Shown here: piece by piece, positions 1-4,787 of the stretch
Layout: the number at the start of each line of letters is the position of its first letter
Numbering within the stretch: position 1 is the first letter of the stretch
From: Ignavibacteria bacterium UBA2333
Lineage (GTDB): Bacteria > Bacteroidota > Ignavibacteria > Kapaibacteriales > Kapaibacteriaceae
Direction of reading: 5' to 3'
Assembly: GCA_002344895.1 (NCBI GenBank)
Contig: DDUR01000045.1
Span: 1 to 6,361 of the forward strand
DNA: 6,361 nucleotides
Translations under genes and position numbers: made by a program
The notes under the pieces: model-generated
What the model saw: the letters and a program-made list of their open reading frames with translations, nothing else
Database searches by the model: none
What the model was told of the DNA's origin: nothing

Positions 1-100
1 CAGGGGCGGGGGGTAGGTGAGTGATGGGTACTACAAAGATACGCCATCCCGGGTCATGGTCGCCTGCGAGAACGTACGTAATCTCTCCCGCTGGTCCTGT

Positions 101-1636
101 TCAGACCTCGAGGTCGGCACTTTGACGCTCCAGAACGTCGAGTAACCGCTCGTACATCACTTCGAAGGGGATGTATTCGGAGGCAGAGATCGACTCCTCA
201 CTCGTTTTCCGTAACTCCTCAAATAGGGGTCGGCATGCCGTCCGAATCCGACGCGGGTCAAAGCTGAAGCGTGGGAGATTGTTGAGTAGACGTAAGAAGA
301 TGCGAACACGAAGAAGATCAGGATCCCGTAACCAGCGGGATGAGTAGACCTTGAGATATTCAACCCGTTTCTCCGCTGCATCGAAGTCGCCTTGGAGGAT
401 GAGGAAGAAGACGTGGGAAACATGAATCAGCACGTTGAAGTACTTTTTCGACTTCTGTTCTTCCGGGATACTGTTCAGATACGTTGAAAGTCGGAAACTT
501 TGCTGATTGGGGATTTCAAGATTGTGTAATCCCAATCTACCGGCAAGAAGTAGGTAGGCGTGGGCGGTAATCCAGTGTTCACGGACAGTGGGTTCTGGAT
601 GGTTTTCCCAGTTTTCATGCTGAGTAGCTAAATTGTAGTAGTTTAGTGCTTTTTCATACTCTTCAAGATGCATAGCAGAGATGAATGCCATCTCTACTGA
701 GGAATACCAGTTGCGTCCTCCTGATGTAAAGTATGAAACGCATTTTTCAGCCATGACAAACGCCTCATCATACTGACGTGTCGACAAACAACACATCATT
801 TTTGAGAACAGGAACTCCCCGTATCTCGCTCTTTGCGCTAGATGTGGATTTGCGTCAAGGTATTCAACAGCTTCTTCTGATACTTGAATAATCAATGCAT
901 AGTCATCAATTGACTCTGCATACAACTTTCGAGCACGAAACCAATTCAGTCGCATCAAATGTGTTGGGTGTTTCTCGTATAGTTCGTTAATTCGCTGAAA
1001 CACGATCTCTGAGTCAGCCATAATCTTGCTGAGTGATATCGCCGCATATTTTGTCTCCAAGTGCCATTTATCTAGCAACTCTTCTGCGGTATATTCGGCC
1101 ACCAATTCTTGTAGATGCTTGCTTGCCATACCCGAATACTTATAAAAATCTCTACGTTTACCAGACAATGTTGCTATTTCACCTAACAACTTGCAAAGAG
1201 ATAAGCAGATCTCAGTAAACTGATACTTCTGTGCCACGAGTAGAGTCCGATGCGCGATATGCTGAGCAGCTCCCATTGCGGCAAATCTTCTGAGTGATTG
1301 TGCGCACAAAAGATTGCGAGTGCATTTGTAATACGATGCGAGGTACTCTGAATGTTCAGGTTGCTTAACCTGTAGAAACAAGATGCTATGAACAAGACGC
1401 TCGTAGATCCGTGACTTTAGCGTTCGAAATCGTTGATCTGAACTATCCGTACCATACAAGTCAAGTGCTGCTTGCTCATCGTCTGACCAGCGGCCAGATC
1501 GTATGCCATTGAGAAATAAAGCAGTTAGCGAAACATTCGTAACATCCTCGCTGTTATCATTCAACTCAGGAAGAAGCCTCATTGTATCACCTTTCGATGT
1601 AACAACTCGAAGGATCTCTCGCATGATGTTGATCAT
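101..1636 (-). CDS. Uncharacterised all-helical, TPR-like protein (511 aa)
   Basis: I do not recognise a named family. The protein is almost entirely helical, with no signal peptide or membrane segment, so it is probably cytoplasmic. An N-terminal block (about residues 33-90, containing SGRWSDDEQAALDLYG and then TLKSRIYERL) could be a small helical or winged-helix-like domain, but no clear helix-turn-helix is visible. The rest has repeated amphipathic helix pairs. Three match the TPR pattern of small/aromatic residues before an EKA/EAF turn: about 280-300 (LSTRQYDEAF), 318-337 (LEEYEKALNYY) and 410-430 (LQGDFDAAEKRVEYL). I chose ATG 1636 because GAGG lies 6 nt upstream; the frame also opens at TTG 1648. 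ATG 1582, preceded by AAAGG, is another possible start (493 aa). The central part is AT-rich (about 41% GC in a 120-base sample) compared with about 59% in nrnA. It is transcribed away from the short ORFs at 1815-2114. A role as scaffold, peptide receptor or regulator is only inference. Confidence 0.85.
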   Translation of the reverse strand: MINIMREILRVVTSKGDTMRLLPELNDNSEDVTNVSLTALFLNGIRSGRWSDDEQAALDLYGTDSSDQRFRTLKSRIYERLVHSILFLQVKQPEHSEYLASYYKCTRNLLCAQSLRRFAAMGAAQHIAHRTLLVAQKYQFTEICLSLCKLLGEIATLSGKRRDFYKYSGMASKHLQELVAEYTAEELLDKWHLETKYAAISLSKIMADSEIVFQRINELYEKHPTHLMRLNWFRARKLYAESIDDYALIIQVSEEAVEYLDANPHLAQRARYGEFLFSKMMCCLSTRQYDEAFVMAEKCVSYFTSGGRNWYSSVEMAFISAMHLEEYEKALNYYNLATQHENWENHPEPTVREHWITAHAYLLLAGRLGLHNLEIPNQQSFRLSTYLNSIPEEQKSKKYFNVLIHVSHVFFLILQGDFDAAEKRVEYLKVYSSRWLRDPDLLRVRIFLRLLNNLPRFSFDPRRIRTACRPLFEELRKTSEESISASEYIPFEVMYERLLDVLERQSADLEV

Positions 1637-1642
1637 CTCTGT

Positions 1643-1646
1643 CCTC
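1643..1646 (-). promoter_or_regulatory. Shine-Dalgarno site selecting ATG 1636
   Basis: On the minus strand GAGG is followed by six bases and then ATG at 1636. This spacing favours ATG 1636 over the TTG at 1648, which overlaps the site itself. A competing AAAGGTG lies just upstream of the in-frame ATG at 1582, so the start is likely but not certain. Confidence 0.45.
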
Positions 1647-1775
1647 AAAATAAAGGGGTTACGACGATTACTTCACTCAAACGTACAAAATCTATACTTA
1701 CAGTGCATGTAACAGAGAGGCGTTTTTTGTAACGGGTATACGCACTTTCCTGCCTGAATTTCGTATCAGTTCAAC

Positions 1776-1814
1776 GAAACAAACAAACACAACAGCACAA
1801 AGCAGAGCACAACA
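1776..1814 (+). promoter_or_regulatory. A/C-rich unstructured leader before the 61-aa ORF
   Basis: The bases just before ATG 1815 are a run of AAC/ACA-type triplets with almost no T and few G. There is no Shine-Dalgarno sequence. Such an unstructured leader is typical of translated 5' untranslated regions in Bacteroidota-type bacteria, where initiation often relies on A-rich, open RNA. This supports the adjacent short ORF being expressed. I could not find a convincing -33/-7 or -35/-10 pair in 1650-1775 on either strand. Confidence 0.35.
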
Positions 1815-2000
1815 ATGGAACTCATCTACGCCATCCTGATTTTCTTCGGATTTGCTACACCGACACAATGCAATTTGTCCGATGCGCAATACATCAACCT
1901 CGTGTCGATGAATCAGCCAGTTATCCAGTATTATCACCATAACCCCAACGAACTTCAGTTGATCAAGAACACGGTTACGATTGACCGTCTCGAAGATTAA
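1815..2000 (+). CDS. Short ORF, 61 aa, hydrophobic N-terminus, unknown function
   Basis: I recognise no family. The product starts MELIYAILIFFGFATPTQC, a hydrophobic stretch of about 15 residues that could act as a signal or membrane segment, although it lacks the usual basic residues after Met and has no valid lipobox around the Cys. The remainder is polar and aromatic-rich, with a YYHHNPNEL stretch, and ends in acidic RLED. Support for coding comes from the A/C-rich leader directly before the ATG, a mix of C- and G-ending codons like the neighbouring genes, and its position as the first ORF diverging from the helical-repeat gene, about 180 bp from that gene's start. It may be a small secreted peptide or a partner of the divergent protein. 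It could also be a chance ORF. Confidence 0.45.
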   Translation: MELIYAILIFFGFATPTQCNLSDAQYINLVSMNQPVIQYYHHNPNELQLIKNTVTIDRLED

Positions 2001-2050
2001 TTGGAAAACCGTGCCTGAGCATAAACTCTTGAAAAACCAGAACCTTAACT

Positions 2051-2056
2051 AAAGGA
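2051..2056 (+). promoter_or_regulatory. Ribosome-binding site for the 16-codon ORF
   Basis: AAAGGA lies 7 nt before ATG 2064, which is good spacing for initiation. The nearer ATG at 2059 is only 2 nt away and reads Met-Lys-stop, so ATG 2064 is the better match. Confidence 0.4.
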
Positions 2057-2063
2057 AAATGAA

Positions 2064-2114
2064 ATGAACGCAACACAAAACTCCCATTTCATCGATCGCG
2101 GCGAAGAGAACTAA
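2064..2114 (+). CDS. Possible 16-aa leader peptide ORF
   Basis: The ORF reads MNATQNSHFIDRGEEN then TAA and has a well-placed AAAGGA upstream. No residue is strongly over-represented, so it does not look like a classical amino-acid attenuator peptide. Its TAA lies in the loop of a perfect 6-bp hairpin, and the next gene starts 56 bp downstream, so ribosome movement here could affect folding of the downstream leader RNA. It could instead be the start of a longer small gene: the +1 frame stays open from 2068 to a TGA at 2227-2229 and reads plausibly (RTKVLAKIESLQP), which would suggest a frameshifted or broken ORF. Whether it is translated is unproven. Confidence 0.3.
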   Translation: MNATQNSHFIDRGEEN

Positions 2115-2131
2115 GGTTCTCGCGAAGATCG
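2093..2131 (+). promoter_or_regulatory. Stem-loop in the leader of the 118-aa gene
   Basis: An inner perfect stem, GAGAAC (2106-2111) with GTTCTC (2116-2121), closes a TAAG tetraloop that contains the stop of the 16-codon ORF. An outer stem, CGATC (2093-2097) with GATCG (2127-2131), is separated from it by an asymmetric internal loop. No T-run follows, so it is not a standard terminator. It ends 39 bp before ATG 2171 and is best read as a possible translation-control or RNA-stability structure. Confidence 0.35.
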
Positions 2132-2170
2132 AATCCCTCCAGCCAAGAACGAGTAACGGAGACTACGGAC

Positions 2171-2527
2171 ATGTTACATGCAATGCCCGTCACAAACTGC
2201 CTACATTTTCTCATGCCCGTAAACCTTGATGATTTCAGGGCTTACGACGTGCCGGGGATCGTGGGTATCCTTAAAAAGAATTCCGACGGAAGCTTCGACG
2301 TGATCGACGCATTCGAATCAGAATCGATTCCCTCCGCCAAGGAGCTGGCCTACGACGAGCGTTTCGGCTCGTGGGTTGTGGCCGCCGGTGGCGTTGATGG
2401 TCTTCGGTTCGATGTGTTCCTCATGCCAAAAGCCGATGTCCAACGTCGCGCCGAAGTTGTGACCCTCCTTGAGCGGTCCTGCGGCTTCCGGACGCTACAA
2501 CCACAGGCATATGCCCATGCTGTGTAA
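2171..2527 (+). CDS. Small protein resembling a degenerate GIY-YIG-fold domain (118 aa)
   Basis: From about residue 27 the order of motifs follows small single-domain GIY-YIG-like proteins. VPGIVGIL (27-34) sits where GxY is expected, and FDVIDAFES (42-50) where the usual pattern is VIDVGES. DERFGSW (62-68) sits where H.R..W is expected, and LRFDVFLMP (78-86) is the next strand. RRAEVVTLLER (92-102) is a helix that may keep the Glu. The signature Tyr residues and the Gly of the second motif are replaced (Val31, Ile45, Ala47/Phe48), so nuclease activity is unlikely. This family link is my pattern judgement, not a search result. GGAG lies 9 nt before ATG 2171; ATG 2183 and ATG 2213 are alternatives that keep the whole domain. 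GC content is near the window's higher level, unlike the helical-repeat gene. It converges with the PASTA gene. Confidence 0.7.
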   Translation: MLHAMPVTNCLHFLMPVNLDDFRAYDVPGIVGILKKNSDGSFDVIDAFESESIPSAKELAYDERFGSWVVAAGGVDGLRFDVFLMPKADVQRRAEVVTLLERSCGFRTLQPQAYAHAV

Positions 2528-2573
2528 GGTGCTGCTGTTCTGACCCCTTTCAATCAGACGTAGGCCACCTTAC
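2524..2573 (+). other. Inverted repeat spanning the stop of the 118-aa gene
   Basis: GTAAGGTG (2524-2531) is perfectly complementary to CACCTTAC (2566-2573), giving an 8-bp stem with a 34-nt loop that includes the TAA stop (2525-2527). No T-tract follows. It may act together with the stem-loop just downstream in 3' end formation or mRNA stability. Confidence 0.3.
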
Positions 2574-2582
2574 CAAACCGCC

Positions 2583-2618
2583 TCACGAGGCTGGGAATGC
2601 CCACTCTCTGCCTCGTGA
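2583..2618. terminator. Perfect 9-bp stem-loop between convergent genes
   Basis: TCACGAGGC (2583-2591) pairs with GCCTCGTGA (2610-2618). Within the 18-nt loop GGG (2593-2595) can pair with CCC (2600-2602). The stem lies about 55 bp after the stop of the plus-strand gene and could serve both convergent transcripts. There is no U-tract on either side, so it is not a canonical intrinsic terminator. A 10-bp direct repeat, ACCCCTTTCA, flanks it at 2543-2552 and 2621-2630. Confidence 0.4.
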
Positions 2619-2663
2619 TTACCCCTTTCATCTCCTCAGTCGTTTCGGCGGCTGGGGAGGTGT

Positions 2664-2771
2664 TCGTTTATAGAAGAGCGCTCTCATTCTCGCATGCAAG
2701 ATTCATGATAGGTTAAAGAGGAGCGCACTGGTCCTTCATAGAGTGGATCGTCGTCGTTTATAGAAGGGAGA
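2664..2771. repeat. Three copies of an ~18-bp motif spaced exactly 45 bp apart
   Basis: The gap 2528-2791 contains no credible gene. Copy A (2664-2681) is TCGTTTATAGAAGAGCGC, copy B (2709-2726) is TAGGTTAAAGAGGAGCGC, and copy C (2754-2771) begins TCGTTTATAGAAG and then diverges (GGAGA). A and C share 13 identical bases exactly 90 bp apart; B shares GAGCGC and most of the A-rich part with A at an offset of 45. The intervening bases match poorly, so this is either an old 45-bp tandem repeat or a set of regularly spaced binding sites. Copy A also runs into the 10-bp palindrome AGAGCGCTCT (2675-2684). Confidence 0.5.
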
Positions 2772-2791
2772 TTGGGTGGCAGACGGACTAC

Positions 2792-3529
2792 CTATCGCAC
2801 AACGATAATATTCACCACCGTGCCGGGTTTGACGGTGGAATCGGCCGATGGGCTTTGTTCGAGGACGGTTCCAGCGTCAAACGTTGCGCTGGAACGGGAT
2901 GTAACAGCTCCGCGGACAAGACCGCTCTGGTCGATGGTCTGTAATGCATCGTCCATGGTCATGCCAACGAGGTCGGGCATTTTGACGCCAGAGGAGCCCA
3001 AACAGACAATAAGACTGGTTGTGGTGCCGGCGGCGACGGCTGTGCCTGGGACAATTCCCTGGGTAATCACTCGCTGCGACGGGATACTGTCGTTGTATTC
3101 ATATGCTATGTCACCCACAGCCAGACCCAACCGCATCAGGTCCAGACGGGCATCACGTAATGACCTGCCACGGACGTCGGGCATCCGAACCGTTTCTTCA
3201 CCACGGCTGATGGTGAGGTAGATACGACGTCCTTCTTTTACCCGTGCCCCGGCATAGGGCTGTTGTGACAAAACCTGCCCCTTTTGCGCCTTTACCGAAT
3301 ACTGTTCCCGGGATTCCTGAACGTCGAGACCAAGGGCTGTAAGCCGACGGCGGGCAGAGGGTTCTGACTCGCCGACAACGTTGGGGACAACAATGATATC
3401 GGCCGAGGCCGCCACGCTGGGCAGGATAAACTGATCAATCAGTACAACGAGGATGGTGACGGCCGCCACTACGATGGCCACAATGGCCACGGCCTGACGT
3501 TGTGTCGTGGGTCGGGTAAGGAGTGACAT
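2792..3529 (-). CDS. Membrane-anchored triple-PASTA protein (245 aa)
   Basis: The product has a short basic cytoplasmic tail (residues 1-12), one transmembrane helix (about 13-35, AVAIVAIVVAAVTILVVL), and three PASTA domains in the periplasm: about 46-109, 115-178 and 183-245. Each shows the family pattern: a start such as VPNVVGES, MPDVRGRS or MPDLVGMT, a helix with a conserved LGL/SGL, and a Q.P..G..V..G segment before the last strand. PASTA domains bind peptidoglycan fragments or related ligands. They are best known on Ser/Thr kinases and penicillin-binding proteins, but here no kinase or transpeptidase is attached, as is common for short PASTA proteins in the Bacteroidota group. A role in sensing or holding cell wall is inferred. 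It starts 16 bp from the divergent nrnA start and has no visible Shine-Dalgarno site. The length is complete: it ends right after the last strand of the third domain. Confidence 0.92.
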   Translation of the reverse strand: MSLLTRPTTQRQAVAIVAIVVAAVTILVVLIDQFILPSVAASADIIVVPNVVGESEPSARRRLTALGLDVQESREQYSVKAQKGQVLSQQPYAGARVKEGRRIYLTISRGEETVRMPDVRGRSLRDARLDLMRLGLAVGDIAYEYNDSIPSQRVITQGIVPGTAVAAGTTTSLIVCLGSSGVKMPDLVGMTMDDALQTIDQSGLVRGAVTSRSSATFDAGTVLEQSPSADSTVKPGTVVNIIVVR

Positions 3530-3531
3530 CG

Positions 3532-3544
3532 CCGTAATTTACGG
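3532..3544. promoter_or_regulatory. Palindrome between divergent PASTA and nrnA starts
   Basis: CCGTAA-T-TTACGG is a perfect 13-bp palindrome filling most of the 16 bp between the two start codons (3529 minus, 3546 plus). The gap is too short for two promoters, so each promoter must lie within the other gene's coding region, and this site sits in both 5' leaders at the initiation point. It could be an operator or an RNA hairpin that hides both starts, but it could also be chance. Confidence 0.4.
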
Positions 3545-3545
3545 T

Positions 3546-4580
3546 ATGAATCCCGCCCAGTCTACCCCCGCCCAGAACGAACCTGCAGATAATCATTCAT
3601 CCGTCATCGACGCCGTTCGGACCTTGTTGACGTCGGCCCGGAAGGTCCTGCTCACCACCCACCGTAATCCCGATGGTGATGCCATGGGCAGTGCCCTCGG
3701 CCTGTCGTGGCTCCTACGGTCACAAGGTCTACAAACCGTCGTTGTTGTACCAACACCCGTACCGGCCAACCTGCTCTGGATGCCAGGAGCCGACGACGTT
3801 GTGGTCTATGAAGAGGGGAAGGCCGTTGTAACAAATGATATCGACCTCGTCTGTGTTCTCGACTTAAACGCCGTCTCACGTCTTGCCGCCCTGGGCGAAG
3901 AGCTTATCTCGTCGGGACGTCCAATTGTGAATATCGACCATCATACCCATCCCGAAGACTTTGCCCGACTGCAGTGGATAGACACATCGGCAGCGGCAAC
4001 GGCTGCCATGATTGTAACACTATCGCGTGGACTGTGGCCGATGACGGCCGAGGCCGCAACGTGTTTATATGCTGGTATCCTCACGGATACTGGTGGATTC
4101 CGGTTCCCGCGCACAACGTCGGCCCTGTTACGTGACGTTGCCGACCTGGTGGACGCCGGAGCAGATCCTGTACGGATTTATGATGAAATCTACAATCAGT
4201 CATCGTTCGGTCGGACCCGTCTGTTAGGAAAGGCACTCTCCACCATGGAACTCCATGCCGGTGGAACGATCTGTACGATGATTGTCACACAAGCCGATTT
4301 ACAACACAATGGCTGCTCGGTTGACGACACGGACGGATTTGTATCCAACACCCTCGCCCTCGAAGGTGTCCGTGTAGGAATATTGTTTGTGGAAATACCT
4401 GGTTACTCCAAAACATCATTCCGCAGTAAGGGCACGATGTACGTGCGGGACCTGGCGGCTGAATATGGTGGGGGAGGACATAACTATGCAGCAGGAGCGC
4501 GAATCCCGACTACGTCGTTTACAGAAACGGTACAGAGTGTGATAAAGAGGGCAGTGGAATATGTGGGTGACGCTGGGTGA
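3546..4580 (+). CDS. nrnA: DHH/DHHA1 phosphoesterase, bifunctional oligoribonuclease/PAP phosphatase NrnA
   Basis: NrnA-type enzymes degrade very short RNA oligomers to mononucleotides, and many also remove the 3'-phosphate from pAp, a by-product of sulfate assimilation; they act in the cytoplasm with Mn ions. All DHH motifs are visible: H39, D43 and D45 in THRNPDGDAMGS, D106 in VLDLN, the DHH signature at 131-133, and D181 in AGILTDTGGF. The DHHA1 domain ends with SFRSKG (291-296) and GGGGHNYAAGA (308-318). The 344-residue length is normal for the family, and all metal ligands are present. I chose ATG 3546: a GTG at 3507 would overlap the divergent PASTA gene, and homology should start only near residue 20. 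No Shine-Dalgarno lies close to the ATG; AAGGAG at 3518-3523 is too far away. The C-terminus, EYVGDAG, and the TGA stop are encoded by the first units of a 10-bp tandem repeat, so the original end may have been altered. Confidence 0.95.
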   Translation: MNPAQSTPAQNEPADNHSSVIDAVRTLLTSARKVLLTTHRNPDGDAMGSALGLSWLLRSQGLQTVVVVPTPVPANLLWMPGADDVVVYEEGKAVVTNDIDLVCVLDLNAVSRLAALGEELISSGRPIVNIDHHTHPEDFARLQWIDTSAAATAAMIVTLSRGLWPMTAEAATCLYAGILTDTGGFRFPRTTSALLRDVADLVDAGADPVRIYDEIYNQSSFGRTRLLGKALSTMELHAGGTICTMIVTQADLQHNGCSVDDTDGFVSNTLALEGVRVGILFVEIPGYSKTSFRSKGTMYVRDLAAEYGGGGHNYAAGARIPTTSFTETVQSVIKRAVEYVGDAG

Positions 4581-4649
4581 CGCGGGGTGACGCTGGGTTA
4601 CGCTGGGTTACGCCGGGTGACGCCGGGTGACGCGGGGTGACGCGGGGTG
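4565..4649 (+). repeat. 10-bp tandem array GGGTGACGCN, eight units plus partial
   Basis: Eight consecutive 10-bp units run from 4565 to 4644 with no change in period, followed by a partial GGGTG. The tenth base varies (T, G, T, T, C, C, G, G), and units four and five read GGGTTACGC. The array starts inside nrnA: its first unit encodes Gly-Asp-Ala and the GGG TGA of the second unit encodes Gly-stop. G3 runs separated by 6-7 bases fit the classical quadruplex pattern on the plus strand. The same unit recurs at the end of the next gene (6335-6361), so it is a dispersed repeat in this genome. Confidence 0.9.
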
Positions 4650-4673
4650 CTCGCTGCGCGAGCGGGTTTAACC
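4649..4673 (+). terminator. Small hairpin after the repeat array, possible nrnA terminator
   Basis: GCTCGC-TGC-GCGAGC (4649-4663) forms a perfect 6-bp GC-rich stem with a three-base loop. It is followed by GGGTTT and then by GGTTTAACC (4665-4673), itself a short palindrome. The T-run has only three bases, so a rho-independent role is only moderately likely. It could instead be a conserved end piece of the repeat element. A GTG at 4647 opens a frame through this hairpin, but I do not consider it a real start. Confidence 0.35.
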
Positions 4674-4690
4674 TCCCCATCTGCCTCCCC

Positions 4691-4726
4691 ACCATTAACC
4701 CCACCATTAACCCCACCATTAACCCC
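4691..4726 (+). repeat. 12-bp tandem array ACCATTAACCCC, three copies
   Basis: Three identical 12-bp units run head to tail, followed by a partial ACC. The array is bracketed by an 8-bp direct repeat, CTGCCTCC, at 4681-4688 and 4729-4736. The minus strand has GGGG runs 8 bases apart with GGTTAA-like spacers, so its G-rich strand is opposite to that of the neighbouring 10-bp array. The array lies 5' of the chosen start of the secreted protein and within its presumed leader or promoter region. Confidence 0.85.
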
Positions 4727-4777
4727 ACCTGCCTCCGGCGTTTCTTCGTATGTTCCCTCAACTGATTTCTGTATGAC

Positions 4778-4782
4778 GGAGG
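4778..4782 (+). promoter_or_regulatory. Shine-Dalgarno GGAGG selecting ATG 4788
   Basis: A perfect GGAGG is followed by five bases and then ATG 4788. This decides the start: the upstream in-frame ATG 4773 overlaps the site, and GTG 4647 would translate the repeat arrays. Starting at 4788 also places the signal peptide at the very N-terminus. Confidence 0.7.
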
Positions 4783-4787
4783 TTGAT

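Noticed and set aside
34..41. TATCTTTG on the minus strand, like a Bacteroidota -7 element
   Set aside because: No TTTG-like -33 element lies at the required distance and no downstream gene is visible, so it is not called.
104..115. 12-bp palindrome GACCTCGAGGTC at the stop of the helical-repeat gene
   Set aside because: It overlaps the last codons, lacks a loop or T-run, and may simply reflect codons Asp-Leu-Glu-Val.
1686..1696. TATAGATTTTG on the minus strand as a promoter for the helical-repeat gene
   Set aside because: It only partly fits either a sigma70 -10 or a Bacteroidota -7 box and no partner element is correctly spaced.
2772..3221. 149-aa plus-strand frame
   Set aside because: It is a shadow of the PASTA gene on the opposite strand; its composition is Arg/Thr/Ser-rich without domain features.
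3507..3545. GTG 3507 as the nrnA start
   Set aside because: It lies inside the PASTA coding region on the other strand and adds residues not expected in NrnA; ATG 3546 suffices.
4565..4736. CRISPR array
   Set aside because: The units are 10 and 12 bp with no unique spacers, so these are simple tandem repeats.
4647..4787. N-terminal extension of the secreted protein from GTG 4647
   Set aside because: It would translate the hairpin and the 12-bp array and bury the signal peptide 47 residues inside; GGAGG points to ATG 4788.
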